Assembly: GCA_905234705.1 (NCBI GenBank)
Contig: CAJOIB010000002.1
Location: forward strand, 1 to 34,772
Source: an uncultured Selenomonadaceae bacterium
GTDB taxonomy: Bacteria > Bacillota > Negativicutes > Selenomonadales > Selenomonadaceae
DNA: 34,772 bases
Direction of reading: 5' to 3'
How positions within the stretch are numbered: the first letter of the stretch is position 1; every line of letters starts with the position of its first letter. Shown piece after piece: positions 23,458 to 31,892 of this stretch. The position numbers and the translations under genes are program-made. The notes under the pieces are model-generated. The model saw only the letters and a program-made list of their open reading frames with translations, was not told the DNA's origin and searched no databases.

Positions 23458-24486
23458 AAGATTGCGCTCCAAATTTAAATTTATCTGAGTGCCGTCCTCA
23501 AGCCTAATCACCGGCAGCGACGCAAAATCTTTCGGATAAAAAATAACCGTGCCTTTGCGCCCGTCCTTCAAAATAACGTGCGAACCAATCAAATGATCCT
23601 TAATGCGCGTAATGAACGGAACGCAAACGTGCGGGTCTAATCTGGAAAATTGGCTTTTCGCGAAAAGATTAATCGCGTCAAACGGCGTCTTTTTAACGTG
23701 CCCAGGTCGCTCCGAAATCAGCGCGTCGTAAGCGTCAGCCGCGGCGATTATCTTTGCGAACGGGTGAATGTCCTTGCCGCGAATGCCGCTCGGAAATCCA
23801 GAGCCATTCATATATTCGTGGTGTTGATAAACGGCGGTCGGTATCGGCTCAGCAAAATTCAAATCGCGCAGCATATTTCGCCCAATCTGGCAGTGCGTTT
23901 TGTACAGCTGCAATTCCGTACCTTGAAAATCGTCGACAGTTCGGTGAAGAAAAGTCGGCGGAAATTTAAATTTACCAATGTCGTGAAGGAAAGCGGCGGT
24001 AACAATTTGGCGAATTTCAGCCCAATCAAGATCCATCCACTTCGCCATAATTCCGGCAAAAATCGCCACGCGCTCGCAATGCTGCGCCAAAGTATTATCC
24101 ATATGACCCAAATTAAACAGATAATTAATCGAACCAGCGTCGTCAGCCAGCGGCAAAATTCGCGCCACCAGCATTATTATCGGAGATTTTATGTCGCCGC
24201 CAGTTTTTATCTCCGCGAAAATTTTGTTCGCCAACTTGTTAATTTTGTTAAAGCCGCGGTTGAATGACGAATCTTTGCTTTTCAGCGATATAACTTGCTG
24301 ATAAAGTTTGCTCATATCAAATTCGTCTTTCACGCAGACGCTGGGGATTTTCATATTTTTCAGCAGAACGATTTGCTTTTCATTCAACACGGTATTCGCG
24401 AGAAACAGCACGATAAAATCTGAATTGGTGACGGTTTTTGCAAGCGTCATGCCTGGTTTTAGCGCGTCTATGTCAATCGTTTTCAA
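23431..24486 (-). CDS. HD-GYP domain protein (putative c-di-GMP phosphodiesterase)
   Basis: About 351 residues. A short N-terminal region starts IDIDALKPGMTLAKTV, followed by an HD-GYP core with AQHCERVAIF, LHDIGKFKFP, QHHEYMNGSGFPSGI and AAADAYDALISERPG. The metal and substrate residues HD, HH and D are present, while the signature GYP reads GFP. Such proteins hydrolyse c-di-GMP in the cytoplasm. The C-terminal GTVIFYPKDFASLPVIRLEDG region resembles the tail found on many Negativicutes HD-GYP proteins. TTG at 24484-24486 is chosen because GAAGGAGG lies 8 bases upstream; an upstream ATG would place this site inside the gene. No GGDEF partner is near, but flgE 2 kb away makes motility control plausible. 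Confidence 0.88.
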   Translation of the reverse strand: MKTIDIDALKPGMTLAKTVTNSDFIVLFLANTVLNEKQIVLLKNMKIPSVCVKDEFDMSKLYQQVISLKSKDSSFNRGFNKINKLANKIFAEIKTGGDIKSPIIMLVARILPLADDAGSINYLFNLGHMDNTLAQHCERVAIFAGIMAKWMDLDWAEIRQIVTAAFLHDIGKFKFPPTFLHRTVDDFQGTELQLYKTHCQIGRNMLRDLNFAEPIPTAVYQHHEYMNGSGFPSGIRGKDIHPFAKIIAAADAYDALISERPGHVKKTPFDAINLFAKSQFSRLDPHVCVPFITRIKDHLIGSHVILKDGRKGTVIFYPKDFASLPVIRLEDGTQINLNLERNLSIVKYEIT

Positions 24487-24525
24487 AATAATAGCCTCCT
24501 TCACAACTTGCAAAACATATTTGAC

Positions 24526-24554
24526 AGTATAATTCAAATGATAAGAAATTACAA
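24526..24554 (-). promoter_or_regulatory. Candidate promoter for the HD-GYP gene
   Basis: On the minus strand, TTGTAA (24549-24554), 17-bp spacer, TATACT (24526-24531), 39 bases before the TTG start. It is divergent from the tRNA promoter 15 bases away. Confidence 0.45.
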
Positions 24555-24568
24555 TTCAAAAATTCTAC

Positions 24569-24597
24569 TTGACAGATTGAAGATTAGCGGTTATAAT
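24569..24597 (+). promoter_or_regulatory. Full-consensus promoter for the tRNA-Val pair
   Basis: TTGACA (24569-24574), 17-bp spacer, TATAAT (24592-24597), 21 bases before the first tRNA. Both hexamers are perfect, as expected for a stable RNA operon. Confidence 0.88.
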
Positions 24598-24618
24598 ACA
24601 GCTTGTTTGAAACACCGT

Positions 24619-24695
24619 GGGGTTGTAGCTCAGTTGGTTAGAGTGCCTCGTTGACATCGAGGAGGTCACAGATTCGAGTTCTGTCAGCCCCACCA
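24619..24695 (+). tRNA. tRNA-Val (GAC)
   Basis: Acceptor arm GGGGTTG pairs with CAGCCCC. The anticodon stem CCTCG/CGAGG holds the loop TTGACAT, giving anticodon GAC (reads GUC and GUU). The D arm AGCTCAGTTGGTTAGAG and T arm with GATTCGAGTTC are normal. CCA (24693-24695) is encoded. Confidence 0.96.
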
Positions 24696-24703
24696 ATTTT
24701 TTT

Positions 24704-24776
24704 GCTCATTTAGCCCAGTTGGTAGAGCATTTCCGTCACATGGAAGGGGTCGGGGGTTCGAGTCCCTCAATGAGCA
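24704..24776 (+). tRNA. tRNA-Val (CAC)
   Basis: Acceptor arm GCTCATT pairs with AATGAGC. The anticodon stem TTTCC/GGAAG holds the loop GTCACAT, giving anticodon CAC (reads GUG). The base before U33 is G, which is less usual than a pyrimidine. The T arm GGTTCGAGTCC is normal. The 3' end reads A then CTG, so CCA is not encoded. It starts 8 bases after the first tRNA and shares its promoter. Confidence 0.92.
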
Positions 24777-24813
24777 CTGAAAATTTTATCGTTACGAACT
24801 CAAATAAATATGT

Positions 24814-24819
24814 TATAAT
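24814..24819 (+). promoter_or_regulatory. Candidate -10 box for the phosphatase/HAD operon
   Basis: TATAAT stands 37 bases before the phosphatase ATG and 38 bases after the second tRNA. No good -35 is seen at 16-18 bases, so readthrough from the tRNA promoter may also contribute. Confidence 0.35.
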
Positions 24820-24856
24820 CACCAAAACTGTTAGAAAAGTTGAGGTGATTTTTTTT

Positions 24857-25558
24857 ATGAAGTACAATCGGATTTTCGCAATGGGCGATATTCACGGGCG
24901 ATTTGACAGGTTGTCGTCCGTTTTTAACAAAATTAAATTTGACCCCGAACAAGATTTTATGGTGCTATTGGGCGATTATATTGACCGCGGCAACGAAAAT
25001 CTTCACTGTTTGCAATGGGCGATGAAAATGAGCGAGCTGAAAAATGTTGTGGCGTTGCGCGGCAATCACGAACAAATGATGCTGACTTTTTACGTAATGC
25101 AAACTTTTGAATCGGCAATTTGGATACCGAACGGCGGCAATCGCACAAAGGCTGAAATGGACGAGTGGCTGAAAAATGACCCTGGTTTTTTGCGAAAGGC
25201 GCTGGATTTTATTAAAAGGCGTCCGCTGTATTATCAAATGTTCATTGACGGCAAAGAATATATTTTCGTGCACGCGGGCTTGCAGGCAGGCGTACCGCTG
25301 GAAAATCAATCTCCAGATTCGCTGCTATGGATACGCGAAGAATTTTACAACAATTATTACGGCGACGCGGAGGTAGTTTGCGGGCATACGCCGACGCCAT
25401 ATTTTGGTACGATTGAGGGCGTTGAAGATAGAGATCCGTATGTGCCGATTAGGTTGCCGAATAAAATTACGTTGATGGATACCGGCTCATTTTTGCCGCG
25501 CGGGCGAATTTCCTGTATAGATGTTTTGACCGGCGAAATTTGGCAAAGCGACGGCTGA
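24857..25558 (+). CDS. PPP-family serine/threonine (or bis-nucleotide) phosphatase
   Basis: A 233-residue metallophosphatase of the PPP group with all signature motifs: GDIHG (10-14), GDYIDRG (39-45), GNHE (69-72), FVHAG and later CGHTPTP. Bacterial members dephosphorylate Ser/Thr/Tyr residues or cleave Ap4A. Which substrate applies cannot be told from sequence. ATG at 24857 has GAGGTG 9 bases upstream; longer frames reach back into the tRNA and are not real. It ends in TGAGGAGG, which serves as the ribosome site of the HAD gene, so the two genes form an operon. Confidence 0.9.
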   Translation: MKYNRIFAMGDIHGRFDRLSSVFNKIKFDPEQDFMVLLGDYIDRGNENLHCLQWAMKMSELKNVVALRGNHEQMMLTFYVMQTFESAIWIPNGGNRTKAEMDEWLKNDPGFLRKALDFIKRRPLYYQMFIDGKEYIFVHAGLQAGVPLENQSPDSLLWIREEFYNNYYGDAEVVCGHTPTPYFGTIEGVEDRDPYVPIRLPNKITLMDTGSFLPRGRISCIDVLTGEIWQSDG

Positions 25559-25571
25559 GGAGGCGATTTTT

Positions 25572-26378
25572 ATGGCAATCAAGATTATTTTATCGGACAT
25601 TGACGGAACATTTTTGACGGACGACAAGCGGGTAACGGGATTGCACGCGCGGGCGGCTAAAAATATTTTGGCAAAGGGCTTAAAATTTGTATTAGTGTCA
25701 GCGCGAATGCCGGAGGCGATTTACCCGATAACGGACGGAATTGGTTTACCGCGAATACCGGTGATAAGTTACAGCGGCGCGCTGGTTTTGACTGAGTCGG
25801 AAGAAATTTTGTACGATAAAAAGATGCCGCTTTTGGATACCGAAAAAATTTTGGCAGAAATGGCAGCGCGGTGGTCGGATATCAGCGTGAATTATTATAC
25901 TGGGCGGAAATGGTATGTGCGTGCGATAGATAAGCGGGTACAGCGCGAAATAGATATAACTTCGGCGCGGGCGGAAATAGCCGATTTTTCCGAATTGATT
26001 CGCGCAGGGATTTTGCCGAACAAGATTTTAGTAATGTGCGAGCCGCCGATTTGCGAAGAAATGGAGCGCGAATTGCAGACATTTGAAAAATTGAATGTGG
26101 TAAGGTCAGCGCCGCATTTGCTGGAGATAATGGATAAGAGCGTATCAAAAGCGACGGGGATTGACATACTTTTGAAACATTACGACTTGACAGCGGACGA
26201 GGCGGTTGCATTTGGCGACAATTACAACGACATTGAAATGCTGCAGTACATACCGCGGAGCGTGGCTATGAAAAATGCACCTGCGCGAATAAAAGAAATA
26301 GCCGCTGCAGTTACAGATTCAAATGAAGACAGCGGCATATACACTTATCTGGTAAAAATCGGCGTAATAACTCCATAA
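25572..26378 (+). CDS. Cof-type HAD-superfamily hydrolase
   Basis: A 268-residue HAD IIB phosphatase, with DIDGTFLTDD (motif I, residues 9-18), LVSARMPEA (motif II Ser), KATGIDILLKHY (motif III Lys) and FGDNYNDIEML (motif IV). A C2-type cap lies between motifs II and III. The family removes phosphate from sugar phosphates, flavin or pyridoxal precursors; the substrate is unknown. The ATG has AGGAGG 8 bases upstream. It uses ATA for isoleucine more than its upstream partner does. It ends 10 bases before repeat copy 5. Confidence 0.92.
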   Translation: MAIKIILSDIDGTFLTDDKRVTGLHARAAKNILAKGLKFVLVSARMPEAIYPITDGIGLPRIPVISYSGALVLTESEEILYDKKMPLLDTEKILAEMAARWSDISVNYYTGRKWYVRAIDKRVQREIDITSARAEIADFSELIRAGILPNKILVMCEPPICEEMERELQTFEKLNVVRSAPHLLEIMDKSVSKATGIDILLKHYDLTADEAVAFGDNYNDIEMLQYIPRSVAMKNAPARIKEIAAAVTDSNEDSGIYTYLVKIGVITP

Positions 26379-26388
26379 TCCACCAACT

Positions 26389-26509
26389 AAAAAGGAGCGC
26401 CCAAGGACGGGCGCTCCACCGCGCGCCAGTCACGTGATGTGACTGTAGCGCGGAATTTTTCTTTCTTTGCTAGGCGTTTCTTGCTTTTTTCCAAAAAGAA
26501 AGAAATGCC
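26389..26509 (-). repeat. Intergenic hairpin element, copy 5
   Basis: On the minus strand, GGC (26509) to GCC (26473) encloses a T-rich/A-rich palindrome with a two-base bulge. Next come TAGCAAAGAAAG, a nested hairpin with the same AGTCAC/GTGACT inner stem as copy 3, and the perfect 9-bp terminal hairpin GGAGCGCCC/GGGCGCTCC (26394-26417) with loop GTCCTT and five T residues. It terminates flgE. On the plus strand CTTTCTTTGC follows the nested hairpin, so it also serves the convergent HAD gene. Confidence 0.82.
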
Positions 26510-26519
26510 GTCATTAATT

Positions 26520-28814
26520 TTATCTCTTAGTATTGATAATGGTTTCAAGCATTTCGTCAGCGACAGTCATAATTTTGGAATTGGATTGGAAACCGCGCTG
26601 TGTAACAATCATATCAGCTAATTCAGACGCAAGCTCAACGTTGGACATTTCCAAAGACGATGGCGTTAATGAGAGACCGAGCGCGTCAACGGTTTTAATA
26701 TTCGCAGTACCGGAGTTATTTGACTGCTGATAAAGACTTGTACCAACCTTAGTCAAACCGGCGGAATTGACAAACTGCGCGACTGCAATTTGGGCTTCCG
26801 TGCGAAGAATACCATTTGAATAAGAGCCAGTAATAATACCAGAAGCGTCAATTTCAATGCTGGTTAAAATACCGTAAGCATTACCGTCAGACGTAGCGTA
26901 AACGGTTGTATTACCCGCATATTGAGTAGTATCGTCGAAAGTAAATGAAGAAGTTGTTGGGGAAGCGCCATTACCATTTGAGTAAACAGTATAAAGCGAC
27001 GAACCTTGAGTAGCGGCGGCGTTGTAAGTACCATCTTCATTGTAATAAACGTAAGTCGGAGCGCCGTCAGCCGGATTGCCAGTAGATTCGTCCATAACAA
27101 CATTCAAATAGCCGCTAATGGTAGAGCCGTCATCTTCAGTGAATGAGAATTTATACGTAGGACCAGCTTTGCCTTCGGTCGGCGCCATATAAACACGCCA
27201 GCGATTATCCCAGGAAACTTGGTCGGGGTCAACGGTTTGCTTAGTGCCGTCGCTCATTGTAACAACATAATCAGTTAAATTGCCGTCGTCATCAGTTTCA
27301 ACTTCCAAAGTAGTATAGTTAATATTATTGCCTTCTTCGTCAACAACCCTAGCAAGAGTAAGCGCGTCGGAAGTAATATTTGTATCGTAACTCGAGGCGT
27401 CTTTGTCAATGAGAACAGGCACAGCGTGCGAATTACCTTCAGAGTCATAAATAGTAGCAATGGTGGTAATAGGTACGCTGTGATTTCTTTGATAAAAGCC
27501 GCTGGTAACCCTTTGAGTAGTACCGTCGCTCAAAGTCAAAGTTGCCGCAATAATATTCACGCCATCGACATTAACCGAATCAAAAATAGTTTCATTGACG
27601 CTGTAAGAGCCAGAGCTAATCGTTTCTAAGTCGCCGTTAGTATATTGAACTTTAACGGTATTACCTGCGTTGTAACTGATTGAAGTGGGATAAACATGCG
27701 ATTGATTAAGGCTGTCGCGAACTTCAATTTTGGTGATTGTGGATTCGAGATTGCTAGTAGTTAAATTATTCTCGGTAACTCCGGTAAGTAAAGCCGCATC
27801 GCCAGTTGCAATGTCTGAAAAAGCGCTGCCAAGCTGGAAAGCTGTACCAGCAGTAAAGCCATTTTCAGTAGCCGCTGCCGTCACTGTAACGGTACTGCCA
27901 TTCGACAAAGTAAAAGTCACGTAAGTATCATCTGTAAGCGTGGTTACAGTTTGGTTAACGGTGTAATCAATGCGGTTTATAGTGTAGGTGGTATCATTGA
28001 TAGTAACATTGGCGTTAGAGCCGCTTGTAGCGTATCTGGTGTCGTGTGTGGGAGTCCAAGCCGCGCCAGTTGAAGTGTCAGTAATAGTGCTAAGGTTAAC
28101 GGTTTCAGTGCTACCTTCAGCCCTGGCGGTAATAGTAGCGTTCATAATGCGCGAATCATAAGTCATATAAAGCGCGTCGAGAACTCTGATTTCAGAAACT
28201 GTTCTAAATTCCAAGACCGAAGTAGGATCTGCAGTGCCGCCGCCGCTTGTGTAAGTGATATTCGTAATAACCGGAGAAGCAGAATTGACATTGCCGGAAT
28301 AATCAACAGTTGTGGTTTGAGTACCGCCCATAGTTTGACCGCTCTTAACAACGATATTTTCTGGAACAGCATTTGTATTCAGCAAACCACCAACAGCATT
28401 CCAGCCTTGAACATAAAGACCGCTGCCTGGCAAAACGTAATTGCCGTTAGTATCAAATTCAAATGCGCCGTCGCGGGAATAATAATAATTATCGCCATTC
28501 ATTAAAACGAAAAGACCATTGCCGTTGATAGTAACGTCTGTATTTTTACCGGTAGACTGCGCCGAGCCGTCCGTGAAAACCATATCAACACTGGCAACAT
28601 TAGCACCAAGACCAATTTGCTTAGGGTTGATACCGCCAAGATTTGTGCTCGGAGCAGAAGCGCCGGACGAAGTTTGCGAGAGCATATCAGAAAATGTAAC
28701 GCGGCTGGATTTAAAACCTACTGTGTTAATGTTTGCAATGTTGTTGCCAATAACGTCCATTCTCGTCTGATGAGATTTCAATCCGGAAACGCCGGAAAAC
28801 AGGGAACGCATCAT
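26520..28814 (-). CDS. flgE: Flagellar hook protein FlgE (large form)
   Basis: A 764-residue hook subunit exported by the flagellar type III system. The N-terminus MMRSLFSGVSGLKSHQTRM plus VIGNNIANINTVGFKSSR and the C-terminus NVELASELADMIVTQRGFQ with the final ETIINTK are the conserved D0 helices. Between them lie about 650 residues of Thr/Ser/Asn-rich beta domains, against 400 residues in total for enteric FlgE, so the surface-exposed D1-D3 region is greatly expanded. The ATG at 28814 has AAAGGTG 7 bases upstream. No other flagellar gene borders it, and a sigma-28-like box lies at 28981-29007. It ends at repeat copy 5. Confidence 0.93.
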   Translation of the reverse strand: MMRSLFSGVSGLKSHQTRMDVIGNNIANINTVGFKSSRVTFSDMLSQTSSGASAPSTNLGGINPKQIGLGANVASVDMVFTDGSAQSTGKNTDVTINGNGLFVLMNGDNYYYSRDGAFEFDTNGNYVLPGSGLYVQGWNAVGGLLNTNAVPENIVVKSGQTMGGTQTTTVDYSGNVNSASPVITNITYTSGGGTADPTSVLEFRTVSEIRVLDALYMTYDSRIMNATITARAEGSTETVNLSTITDTSTGAAWTPTHDTRYATSGSNANVTINDTTYTINRIDYTVNQTVTTLTDDTYVTFTLSNGSTVTVTAAATENGFTAGTAFQLGSAFSDIATGDAALLTGVTENNLTTSNLESTITKIEVRDSLNQSHVYPTSISYNAGNTVKVQYTNGDLETISSGSYSVNETIFDSVNVDGVNIIAATLTLSDGTTQRVTSGFYQRNHSVPITTIATIYDSEGNSHAVPVLIDKDASSYDTNITSDALTLARVVDEEGNNINYTTLEVETDDDGNLTDYVVTMSDGTKQTVDPDQVSWDNRWRVYMAPTEGKAGPTYKFSFTEDDGSTISGYLNVVMDESTGNPADGAPTYVYYNEDGTYNAAATQGSSLYTVYSNGNGASPTTSSFTFDDTTQYAGNTTVYATSDGNAYGILTSIEIDASGIITGSYSNGILRTEAQIAVAQFVNSAGLTKVGTSLYQQSNNSGTANIKTVDALGLSLTPSSLEMSNVELASELADMIVTQRGFQSNSKIMTVADEMLETIINTKR

Positions 28815-28863
28815 AATAAATCACCTTTCTTTACTTTTTGTTCGACGATTTCAGCCGCCGACG

Positions 28864-28939
28864 GGTCAGATTTCCTATGACGCTCCATGTCAAAACTGCG
28901 AACTCCCTTCGACGAATTCTAACGTCTGACCTTAGAATT
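28864..28939 (-). promoter_or_regulatory. Structured 5' leader of flgE (possible pseudoknot)
   Basis: In the predicted mRNA an 8-bp hairpin AATTCTAA/TTAGAATT (28915-28939) has the loop GGTCAGACG. Downstream, TCTGACC (28864-28870 on the minus strand) can pair with the GGTCAGA of that loop, so the two can form an H-type pseudoknot. It lies 50-125 bases before the ATG. This is a by-eye pairing only. Confidence 0.4.
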
Positions 28940-28980
28940 GTAATTTTGCTTGTAAGATTCTTGCTACGCTTACGCATAAT

Positions 28981-29007
28981 ATATCGAACTTTGCTTTTTT
29001 CAACTTA
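28981..29007 (-). promoter_or_regulatory. Sigma-28 (SigD/FliA)-like promoter for flgE
   Basis: On the minus strand, TAAG (29004-29007), 15-base spacer, TTCGATAT (28981-28988). The Bacillus sigma-D consensus is TAAA-N15-GCCGATAT, so 3 of 4 and 6 of 8 bases match at the exact spacing. It would leave a leader of about 160 bases. Confidence 0.5.
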
Positions 29008-29017
29008 AATTTTTTTC

Positions 29018-29046
29018 TTGCAATTTACCGGCTACTGTGCTAAACT
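29018..29046 (+). promoter_or_regulatory. Promoter for rpsT
   Basis: TTGCAA (29018-29023), 17-bp spacer, TAAACT (29041-29046) preceded by TGC, making an extended -10. Confidence 0.5.
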
Positions 29047-29086
29047 TCCTTGCGTTGAATTAAATCTGAGGAAAGGAGTGTCCGAT

Positions 29087-29353
29087 TTGCCAAATATTAA
29101 ATCCTCGAAAAAAAGCGTTAAGCTTGACGCAAAACGCCATGAACGCAATGTTGCCGAGAAAGTTCGTATGAAAAAGGCTCAAAAACTCGTTATGGCTGCT
29201 ATCGCGAAAAATGATGCTGCCGAAGCTAAAAAACTTCTTCCGGCTGCTCAAAAAGCGATTGATCAAGCGGCGGCAAATAATACAATTCACAAAAATGCGG
29301 CGGCTCGTAAAAAATCTAGACTTACCTTGAAAGTTAATGCCATTTCCGCATAA
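29087..29353 (+). CDS. rpsT: 30S ribosomal protein S20
   Basis: An 88-residue basic protein that binds 16S rRNA. PNIKSSKKSVKLDAKRHERN is the normal S20 N-terminus, and the Lys/Ala-rich helix body (AAQKAIDQAAANNTIHKNAAARKKS) matches the family. The start is TTG at 29087 with AAAGGAG 8 bases upstream. E. coli rpsT also uses TTG, and there the weak start is part of autoregulation. Here TTCCT (29046-29050) can pair with AGGAA (29069-29073), which overlaps the ribosome site, so leader control is possible. It is transcribed alone and ends at repeat copy 6. Confidence 0.96.
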   Translation: MPNIKSSKKSVKLDAKRHERNVAEKVRMKKAQKLVMAAIAKNDAAEAKKLLPAAQKAIDQAAANNTIHKNAAARKKSRLTLKVNAISA

Positions 29354-29361
29354 TTTATTAC

Positions 29362-29501
29362 GGCATTTCTTTTCTAGAAAAGAAACGCCTAGCAAAGAAA
29401 AGCGCGGCGCGGATTGTCATCATCACGTGACAAGCGCGCCGCATTGAGCGCCCGTCCTGCGTGGTTTGCGTAAGCAAAGCATGCTCCTGGCGCTCTTTTT
29501 T
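29362..29501 (+). repeat. Intergenic hairpin element, copy 6 (with terminator)
   Basis: The palindrome from GGC (29362) to GCC (29389) encloses TTTCTTTTCTAGAAAAGAAA, then TAGCAAAGAAAA. The nested hairpin has a GCGCGGCGC/GCGCGCCGC outer stem. The long terminal hairpin has base GAGCGCC (29446-29452)/GGCGCTC (29489-29495) and six T residues. The interior of the last hairpin is nearly the same as copy 1, while its base stem differs with both arms changed together. It lies between convergent rpsT and trpS. Confidence 0.85.
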
Positions 29502-29518
29502 GATTGGTGGATAAATTT

Positions 29519-30553
<1,035 letters not shown>

Positions 30554-31873
30554 TTATCCAAAATAATCTTCAATGCCGTCTAAAATCCCCTGCGCCGCTC
30601 TCTTGACGCCTTCGTCGGAATCTAACAGCTTTTCTTCGTCAGCATTGGAAATAAAAGCAAGTTCAATCAGCGTGGCGGGCATATCGGTATGGCGCACAAC
30701 GTAAAAGTTACAAGTTTTAGTGCCGCGGCTGGGCGTCCTTAATTGCTCGCAAAGCGCCCGTCTAATCGCGTCTGCCAATTTGTAAGATTTATTGCCGGTG
30801 CTCTGCGCGAAATAATATCCGGTTGTACCGCGCGCCGCAGGATTTGTGAAACTGTCGGCGTGAATTGAAATGAAAATGTCAGCCTTAGCCTTATTCGCCA
30901 CGTAACAGCGCGCCTGCAATTCCTCAATCGCCGAAGCTTTATCGCCTTTGTAAGAAACTTGCTTATCAGTGCGCCGCGTCATTATAACTTTTGCGCCTTC
31001 ATTTTTTAAAAGTTCCTCAAGTTCCAGCGCAATTCGCAAGGTTACAGATTTTTCAGTGACACCGGTTGGTCCAATAGCGCCAGAATCGCCGCCGCCGTGC
31101 CCCGCGTCTATGCAAATGACTTTGCCCTTCAAGTGCATAATATCTTCCAAATCTTTATCCAGCTCGCTCAAGGATTTGTCGCCGTCAGCGGGCTTTTTGT
31201 CGTCCTGCTCGTCAGTTTTTTTCTTATCAGATTTTTTATCCTTGGTAGATTTCTTGTCCTTGTCAGATTTTTTGTCCTTATCGGATTTCTTATCGTCGGA
31301 TTTTTTATCGTCTTGAGTATCGGGGGTTTCAGTTGAACTTTCGGTCGTGCCAACAAAAGGCTCGTCAACTTCATTATCGTCGGGATTTTCAATTTCTGGC
31401 GGATTATCAATGTCAATTTCGGGCGGATTATTAATTTCGGGTTCGGGCTCTGGTTCTGGTACGAAATTTGGATCTGTTAAATCAATGACAAATCTTTGCC
31501 CGCTGGGTCCGCCGCTCAGCCAGAAAAGTTTTGTAGCAGAAACAGTTTCGATAACCACGCGAACCGTCGAAGGGTCGTACTGCGCGACTTTTATCCTGCT
31601 CGCCGCCGAAGAATTTATCTCGATGTCCTTCTTCATCTTCTTGACGTTAATCCAGGTATTTTGGAAAGAAACAATCAGCCGTGAAGGATATTCCAAATAA
31701 GATTCCGTGTACTCGACTTGCTTGTTCATATCCAGAACGATTCTAACTTTGCCTGGCTCAATGCTGTAGCGTAAATTTTTAACTTCAGTTTTGTTTGTCA
31801 AATTAGCCGCCGCCTCACCTGTCGAACTCATTAACAAAAAAATGAGGAGACCCGCCAATATTTTCCTAATCAC
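30554..31873 (-). CDS. N-acetylmuramoyl-L-alanine amidase (AmiC-like) with AMIN domain
   Basis: About 439 residues, exported, cleaving the stem peptide from peptidoglycan glycan strands. A signal peptide (ILAGLLIFLLMSSTGEAAA) is followed by an AMIN domain (about 30-135; VRIVLDMNKQVEYTESYL), an acidic Glu/Pro/Asn linker, and a Lys/Asp/Ser-rich repeat built on KKSDKDKK. The Amidase_3 domain has zinc ligands in IDAGHGGGDSGAIG, the Glu of GVTEKSV and ISIHADS, and the catalytic Glu in TLIELAFISN. GTG at 31871-31873 is chosen because GAGGAGG (31880-31886) lies 6 bases upstream; the ATG codons further out overlap the permease gene. It sits 19 bases after that permease gene. Confidence 0.93.
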   Translation of the reverse strand: MIRKILAGLLIFLLMSSTGEAAANLTNKTEVKNLRYSIEPGKVRIVLDMNKQVEYTESYLEYPSRLIVSFQNTWINVKKMKKDIEINSSAASRIKVAQYDPSTVRVVIETVSATKLFWLSGGPSGQRFVIDLTDPNFVPEPEPEPEINNPPEIDIDNPPEIENPDDNEVDEPFVGTTESSTETPDTQDDKKSDDKKSDKDKKSDKDKKSTKDKKSDKKKTDEQDDKKPADGDKSLSELDKDLEDIMHLKGKVICIDAGHGGGDSGAIGPTGVTEKSVTLRIALELEELLKNEGAKVIMTRRTDKQVSYKGDKASAIEELQARCYVANKAKADIFISIHADSFTNPAARGTTGYYFAQSTGNKSYKLADAIRRALCEQLRTPSRGTKTCNFYVVRHTDMPATLIELAFISNADEEKLLDSDEGVKRAAQGILDGIEDYFG

Positions 31874-31892
31874 ACAAAGCCTCCTCATAAAA

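Noticed and set aside
24719..24856. Longer N-terminus for the PPP phosphatase reaching into the tRNA
   Set aside because: The frame overlaps the second tRNA-Val. The ATG at 24857 has a proper ribosome site and begins directly at the conserved phosphatase fold.
9363..29501. CRISPR array made of the repeated elements
   Set aside because: Copies are kilobases apart, differ in length and have no regular spacers; no cas gene is present.
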